Assembly (NCBI RefSeq): GCF_918797505.1
Contig: NC_092793.1
Span: 75,823,912-75,887,911, forward strand
Direction: 5' to 3'
DNA from: Bemisia tabaci
Taxonomy: Eukaryota > Arthropoda > Insecta > Hemiptera > Aleyrodidae
DNA length: 64,000 nucleotides
Shown: positions 59,044 through 64,000 of the stretch, piece after piece
Position numbering within the stretch: position 1 is the first letter of the stretch
Layout of the letters: every line of letters begins with the position of its first letter
Position numbers and translations under genes: made by a program
The notes under the pieces: generated by a model
The model's input: the letters and a program-made list of their open reading frames with translations, nothing else
Told to the model about the DNA's origin: nothing
The model's database searches: none

Positions 59044-59460
59044 CACTCTGAAAAAAAAATATCGGTGTATTTACTAAAGAAAGGGTAAAATTACCAAGAA
59101 TTCAGGGTTCTATTTGATCCCAGTTTTTTTTGGTAAAATTACCATTTATGGAATTGGTAATTTCACCGAGAAATCTCGGTAAAATTATTGAACTTTCTCG
59201 GTAATTTTACTGGACCTTGGTAAAAACGCCAATATTTTTTATCAACTGTGGTAGATTAACGAGATAAAATGGCAAAGTTACCGGGAGTTGATTACCAATA
59301 AAAGTGGTATTCTTACCTGAAAAAAAAAACAGTAAAAATACCGGTTTTTAGGTAAGCTTACCAGTCTGTCTTGGTAAAATTACCAATAATTGGTAAAAAA
59401 AGTGGGATGGTAAAGGTACCAACGGACCTTGGTAAAAACGCCGAGAATTTTTTTTCAGTG
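59044..59460 (+). mobile_element. GGTAA/TTACC-rich inverted-repeat element, copy 3
   Basis: CACTCTGAAAAAAAAATATC on the left, TTTTTTTTCAGTG on the right, in the same orientation as 5913-6327. It lies 59 bp from the inverted copy 2, making a roughly 890-bp long inverted pair. Confidence 0.85.
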
Positions 59461-62265
59461 CACATATCCTAAAATGAGTGAAATGAGCCAAGAAACCCTG
59501 GGTAATGAAATGCACGAGAGAGTCTTGCTTCAACCCAAAGAATTGACTCAAATCCTCGAGCTTCACACAGAATCGCCCTGTACTGTGGGTGATCCCGGCA
59601 AACTTGTTAACACGGCGCCCTCGAAGTTTCAGCTAATTTGGGCCCATCCTCTTTAGGACCGAGGGGTTGCGAACCTTGAGATCGACATTGCAAACTTTTA
59701 TTGCTTTTCCTCGTTCGCAAGGCGTACGAAAGGTTGGAGGCTGTTGAGTGTTGAGATCCTGGCCCCGAGTTCGTTCACATCGAGACCTTTACGCGTATTT
59801 GCATGAGATTGAAATGATTGAACGGAACTGTTGTCTTTTCGCCAATTTTCCTTCGGCTTCGACACCGAGCAACGAGTCGATCGCTGAATCGAATGAACCT
59901 ATCGATTCATTCACATCCTCGCAATGATACATGTCGGTCGAAGTCATTCGATAACGGGACTCAACAATTCGTCCGCTGATAATAAAAAAGTTGAGCTTGA
60001 GATGCCTGTTTACAGCACCCTCTTTAAGTCAACATATTCTGTTTTGCCACCGACAGAATAAATTACATCTTGAAAAGAAGCTGTGCCTGTGAGAAAACCT
60101 AGAACATTTTTATAACTCAATGAGAACTAGCTGAATGTTTTTCAGATCATCAGATACAGTCACTCATTTGTGAAACTTTCCAAAAAGTAAGTTTTTTTTC
60201 CATTCGTGAGGTCGCGGCGATTTTAAAAGACGCCTAGTGCCTTCTTTCCTGCCGAGCAACGCAAGGTAATCTCGGAAACCATTGATTGCGATTGATTGGT
60301 TGATCCAACCGAAAGAAAATGAAGTGACCAAAGCACGGAATTTCTGACTGTCTGGTTATCTGAATGGAATTCTTTTTCGTTCCTCATTTTTTCATCAAAA
60401 GTATTCCTGGATTTTTGAGAATGTGACAGCTTGAGAGTGCTCGCAAATATACCACCTTGGTATGTTCCGAAGAATTTCATTAAAACTTCCAAAAACTCAT
60501 ACTTTCTCCTTAATATTTTCCCCTCTCCAATGCAATGGTGCAAGTGTCAGAATCGAGTGTGGAAGGCGCTTTTGATGGCACTTTATTACCCCCATTGAAA
60601 CTTGCAGCTGAGGGGGCTGAGGTTAAAGACCCTTTCACTCCACTCCACATACGTCAGAAAAGATACCGATATGCTATGCATGAGAATTGTGAATCTGAAG
60701 ATTAAATAAGATATGGGTTTGATGTGAACTTCATATTTGTTAAAAAAAAAAAAAATAAATAAAAAAAAAATAAAAAAATATAAAAAAAAAATAAAAAAAA
60801 GTCCAGCCCACATTCGGACGACCAGGGACCGCTTTGAAATGGACAAATGTAGGCCTGAGTATGAACTCGGAGATATAAATTCTGACGTGAAATTAGGAGC
60901 GCATACAGTTCATTTTTCGAGGGCGCGAATTGGAAACAGTCGGATTCATCCAAGCATGACAAGTGAGCCCGTTCCCAGATAACCTCTAACTCACACGTTA
61001 GGTACTTTATTAGGCGCAAGGAGCCCGATTATCCGATTAACATAATAAGCCCACAAATAAATTCGGGAGCTCCGATTGATTTGCCCCTCAGTAACGCCGA
61101 CGGACAACGCTCGCCTCTGGTCCCTGTTTACCCCGCTAAGAAGGGGTTCCGCATATTTATTTGACAATTTGACACCTCATTATTCGTTCCCTTAATTGCG
61201 CGATGAGCTAGCGGCCCGCCGTAAAAGGCGTAAAATCATTATTTTGAATCAAAAACCCATTTCTGTCGTCCGCCCTGCCGCCGAGCCGGGCAAAACAGCG
61301 CAACCCCGAAGAGAGCTCAGCGCGCGTTTGTAGTTTCTGCTTAGGGCCTTTTCCCGATCAGGGACGTTTTTCTGTCGCCGAGTCTCTCCCCTCCTAGACA
61401 TTGTTTTTGTGCGCAGACCCCAAACATTATTTAGAGCTTTTATGATGTTCACCGCAAGATTTATCCTCCTCAACGCCGAATGCATATTACCGTCAAGGAC
61501 TAAATTCACTTACCTTCTTTGTTGTGTCTGGGCTCTCTCACAGACCAGGTTGACAAGATGTATTCGCGCGAAACGCTTTAAGGCGGCTGCAAGTGTAGAA
61601 ATTGGCTCGATTAGGCAACGCGATAGGAACCATATCCGATTAACACGGCGTCTTACGATAGAAATGCCAGCTTCCATTGAATTTCAGCCAATTTATTTGA
61701 TTCATTATCGGCCAAAACGCTTTTTCCTTTTCTTTTTTCCGGATTCGAGCACGTACATTGGGGTAATTATTGCGTCACGCTTTTAAGTCTTTATCTTTCA
61801 TCCCCCTTTTAGAGCAACTTAGGACTGGCTTCCCTTCTTTTGGAGGAAACCGACGTTGAGCATTCTCTTGTTTTCATTCCAGAACAACCCCCCCCCCCCC
61901 TTTTTTCGTCCTTCCCTGGAAAAAAAAACTGAACCCAACGGGAGCCAACCGGTTTGGAATATGGATACATTAAAAAACAGGGATCGCACAGAACATTAAG
62001 TTCAAAGTGTAATTTAAGCTTGGAATAAAGAAAAATTACGCTTGCCTTACTTCAGTACACGATTCATAAACCATGGAGTTGGTTTTGTCTCTGAACGTAA
62101 TAACTACCCAAATAAGCACAGTTTTTACGTCTTTAACAAGCCTCAAAAAAATACTTTGGTTTTTTTAAATTGTTCGTTACTCGTTCATTACTGGTTTTTT
62201 TCTGCTTTGCAATGCTTCGCTCAATGCTGTTACAAGATGTCGCCCTTATTTGGGAAAAAATTTTA
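59461..62265. other. unassigned stretch
   Basis: An A-rich simple tract at 60739-60800 and a C homopolymer at 61888-61899. 61010-61400 is GC-richer unique sequence. No exon or domain recognised. Confidence 0.4.
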
Positions 62266-62610
62266 AAAAAGAGGCCGGATTACGTTTCTCCTATCTTCGG
62301 TCACGTAGCCTTTGAAGCATCATGCATATTAGAAAAATGAAATCAAAGTCAATATGTAAAAAGAGCAAGGGAAATGATGCGCATTGTTGACGGCGCAGAG
62401 ATACAACTATTCGTGCTTGATGGATGTCCGTGTTGCGTCTGCAAAATTGAAGGCGCGATCGCGCGAGGCGTACGCTCGCAATGCTCCGCTGTATTCTGCC
62501 AGTGAGGTGTAGCTCAGATTTGGGAGAATAGTAAAAAAATGAGGATCGATTACGTCTGTTCTACCTTCGGATGTGTTGCTCAAGTAGCCCTTGAGACACC
62601 ACTACGAATC

Positions 62611-63448
62611 GGGATCGCCCGATTCCGTCCCGAGTCCGATTCCGTCCCGAAATTAAAACCAGATTCCGATTCCGTCCCGGAAAAATAATTTCTAAATACA
62701 AGCGGCAACATCGCAGCAATTTGAATGGTAACATATCAGAAAGTAAACAAACAAGCCACTCCGTTTCAGATCATGATAGATCATTTCACAGATTCGTGGA
62801 TTTTTTTACGTCGGTTCAGCCACAGTGTGACGAACTAACAGAATTTTGTGATTATTTGTCGGACAATTATATAACGCCTGATGCTCGTTTCCCACCATGC
62901 ATTTGGGCTGAGAAAAGTGCAGCGCCAACAAAAACCACCAACGCATGTGAGAGTTTCCACTCCCGTTATAACTCCACTTTTTATAAAACCCATCCAGATC
63001 TGTACAGTTTCGTCGGTGTGCTGAAACAAGTTTTTAAAGATTCCAAAATTTTAATCAACTCTGCGAATAAATCAGAGGCCACTCTGCAATCTAAAACTTT
63101 GAAAAAAATGAAGGCCATACAAGCGAGCATCACCAAACTCTTCGGTGATAGCAGTGAAGATTCTCTATTCAAACTTATTTGCGCTGTTTCCCATAAAAAT
63201 ACGCCTAACATGTTTCTGTAATATTTTACCGTTTATACATTACACTTCTCAACATTTTTGCTCAGAATCTGGTTCTCAACGTAATCGCATGGTGAGTTTC
63301 TTTTATCACTTCCTAATTCTTCTATTGTGCTACCATTTAAATTGCTGCGATGTTGCCGCTTGTATTTAGAAATGATTTTTCCGGGACGGAATCGGAATCT
63401 GGTTTTAATTTCGGGACGGAATCGGGGGACAGAATCGGGCTACGCCCC
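62611..63448 (+). mobile_element. 838-bp MULE-type element with transposase fragment
   Basis: The inverted termini are about 115 bp. Left GCCCGATTCCGTCCCGAGTC, CGAAATTAAAACCAGATTCC, TACAAGCGGCAACATCGCAG is mirrored on the right. The flanks TACGAATC (62603-62610) and TACGAAAA (63449-63456) match at 6 of 8, and the related unit at 45.39 kb shows the empty site TACAAATG. Long inverted termini and 8-9-bp duplications are typical of Mutator-like elements. Confidence 0.8.
62721..63221 (+). pseudogene. C-terminal fragment of a MULE-type transposase
   Basis: The frame is open from inside the left terminal repeat to TAA at 63219-63221, with no ATG at the front (position 62721 is TTG). It therefore looks like the end of a longer protein that has lost its N-terminus and catalytic DDE core. 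Recognisable sequence is FCDYLSDNYI, FPPCIWAEK, TTNACESFHSRYNSTFYK and THPDLYSFVGVLKQVF; the TTNxxESFHxxxN...F..xHP..xxF...L arrangement is typical of the region after the catalytic domain in insect MULE and FLYWCH-MULE proteins. A lysine/serine-rich tail follows. Its place between MULE-like termini fits an internally deleted derivative. A domesticated gene exon is less likely because it is boxed in by the element's ends. Confidence 0.7.
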
Positions 63449-64000
63449 TACGAAAAAGACAGCGGGAACCAACAAAATATGGAAATAGAGCACGCGAAAA
63501 GACGTGCGTTAATGACGGCACAGAGATACAACTATTCGTTCTTGATGGATGCCCGTGCTGTATCTGCAAAATTGAAGGCGCGATGGCGCGATGCATGAAT
63601 GCGAATTGCTCTGCTCTGCTGCCAATAAGGTGTGTTCTCTTACATCGCGACATATTCGAATTCGCCACAAGACAAGCGTGTGATCCTCGTCACACAACGA
63701 CGACGCATCTTGGATTGGGTTCCGATGCGTTCCCACAACGAACCGTTTACTACTTTTGCCTTAGAAGCATCATACACATTAGATAAATGAAATCAAACTC
63801 AATATGTAAAAAGATCGAGGGAAATGATGCGCATTCTTGACGGCGCAGAGATACAACTATTCGTACTCGATGGATGTCCGTGTTGCGTATGCGAAATTGA
63901 AGGCGCGATGGCGCGAAGCGTGAAATTACAATACTCCGCTCTGTGCTGCTACTGGGTGTCGCTGTTATTCGGGAGAAAAGTTCCTCTTAAAGTCCCTGAT

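Larger units (their letters stand above)
62266..63980. repeat. tandem repeat at the right edge, about three units
   Basis: Units begin near 62266, 62530 and 63735. Each contains GGCGCAGAGATACAACTATT, GATGGATGTCCGTGTTGC-like sequence, and AATTGAAGGCGCGAT. The core word spacing is 326 bp (63516 to 63842) and 278 bp (62392 to 63516 after removing the inserted element and one target copy). A lone unit is at 45317-45590. It continues past the window edge. Confidence 0.8.

Noticed and set aside
1..64000. CRISPR arrays, bacterial operons, rRNA genes
   Set aside because: No regularly spaced short direct repeats with unique spacers, no bacterial-type gene packing and no rRNA-like sequence were seen; the repeats present are transposon families.

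Overview
Eukaryotic intergenic or intronic DNA, almost certainly from an arthropod. There is no dense bacterial-style gene array. Reading frames are short and dominated by repeats, and the window holds LINE relics, many inverted-repeat DNA transposons, microsatellites, one plausible spliced exon and a scaffold gap of exactly 500 N. The mix of hAT, Harbinger, piggyBac-like and MULE elements suggests a hemipteran insect. My guess is a whitefly such as Bemisia; this rests on general familiarity with the repeat families and not on any search.

Layout. 1-6.3 kb: several short hAT-type elements, two of them nested (844-1508 with 1135-1439 inside), a 165-bp perfect fold-back, a 948-bp hAT element and a GGTAA-rich element. 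6.3-10 kb: GC-rich unique sequence, a possible LINE endonuclease relic and a poly(A)-tailed retrocopy. 10.06-22.37 kb: a 6.15-kb segment present twice in direct tandem, nearly identical. Its left edge cuts a candidate minus-strand exon, so copy 1 keeps the whole exon and copy 2 only part of it. 23-24.1 kb: two more small inverted-repeat elements.

25.44-37.23 kb: an 11.8-kb structure with hAT-like ends, modular inverted termini of about 1.2-1.4 kb and a perfect 8-bp target duplication. Inside lie a 2-kb palindrome (itself broken by a LINE tail and then a Harbinger MITE), a row of hairpins arranged as three related pairs, a LINE reverse-transcriptase C-terminus, a CGATCGA-rich fold-back and a TTAA-flanked palindrome. 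I found no transposase gene in it.

37.2-64 kb: mostly unassigned AT-rich DNA with scattered MITEs, a composite hAT element with two left ends (39.3-41.0 kb), a cluster of 165-bp fold-backs (44.1-44.7 kb), the N gap inside another repeat copy (48.1-48.6 kb), a GC island (49.2-49.9 kb), a head-to-head pair of GGTAA-rich elements (58.6-59.5 kb), and at the right edge a tandem repeat into which a small MULE-type element carrying a transposase C-terminal fragment has inserted.

No complete protein-coding gene, rRNA, tRNA or CRISPR array was recognised. The strongest calls are those where matching ends and duplicated target bases can both be read directly.
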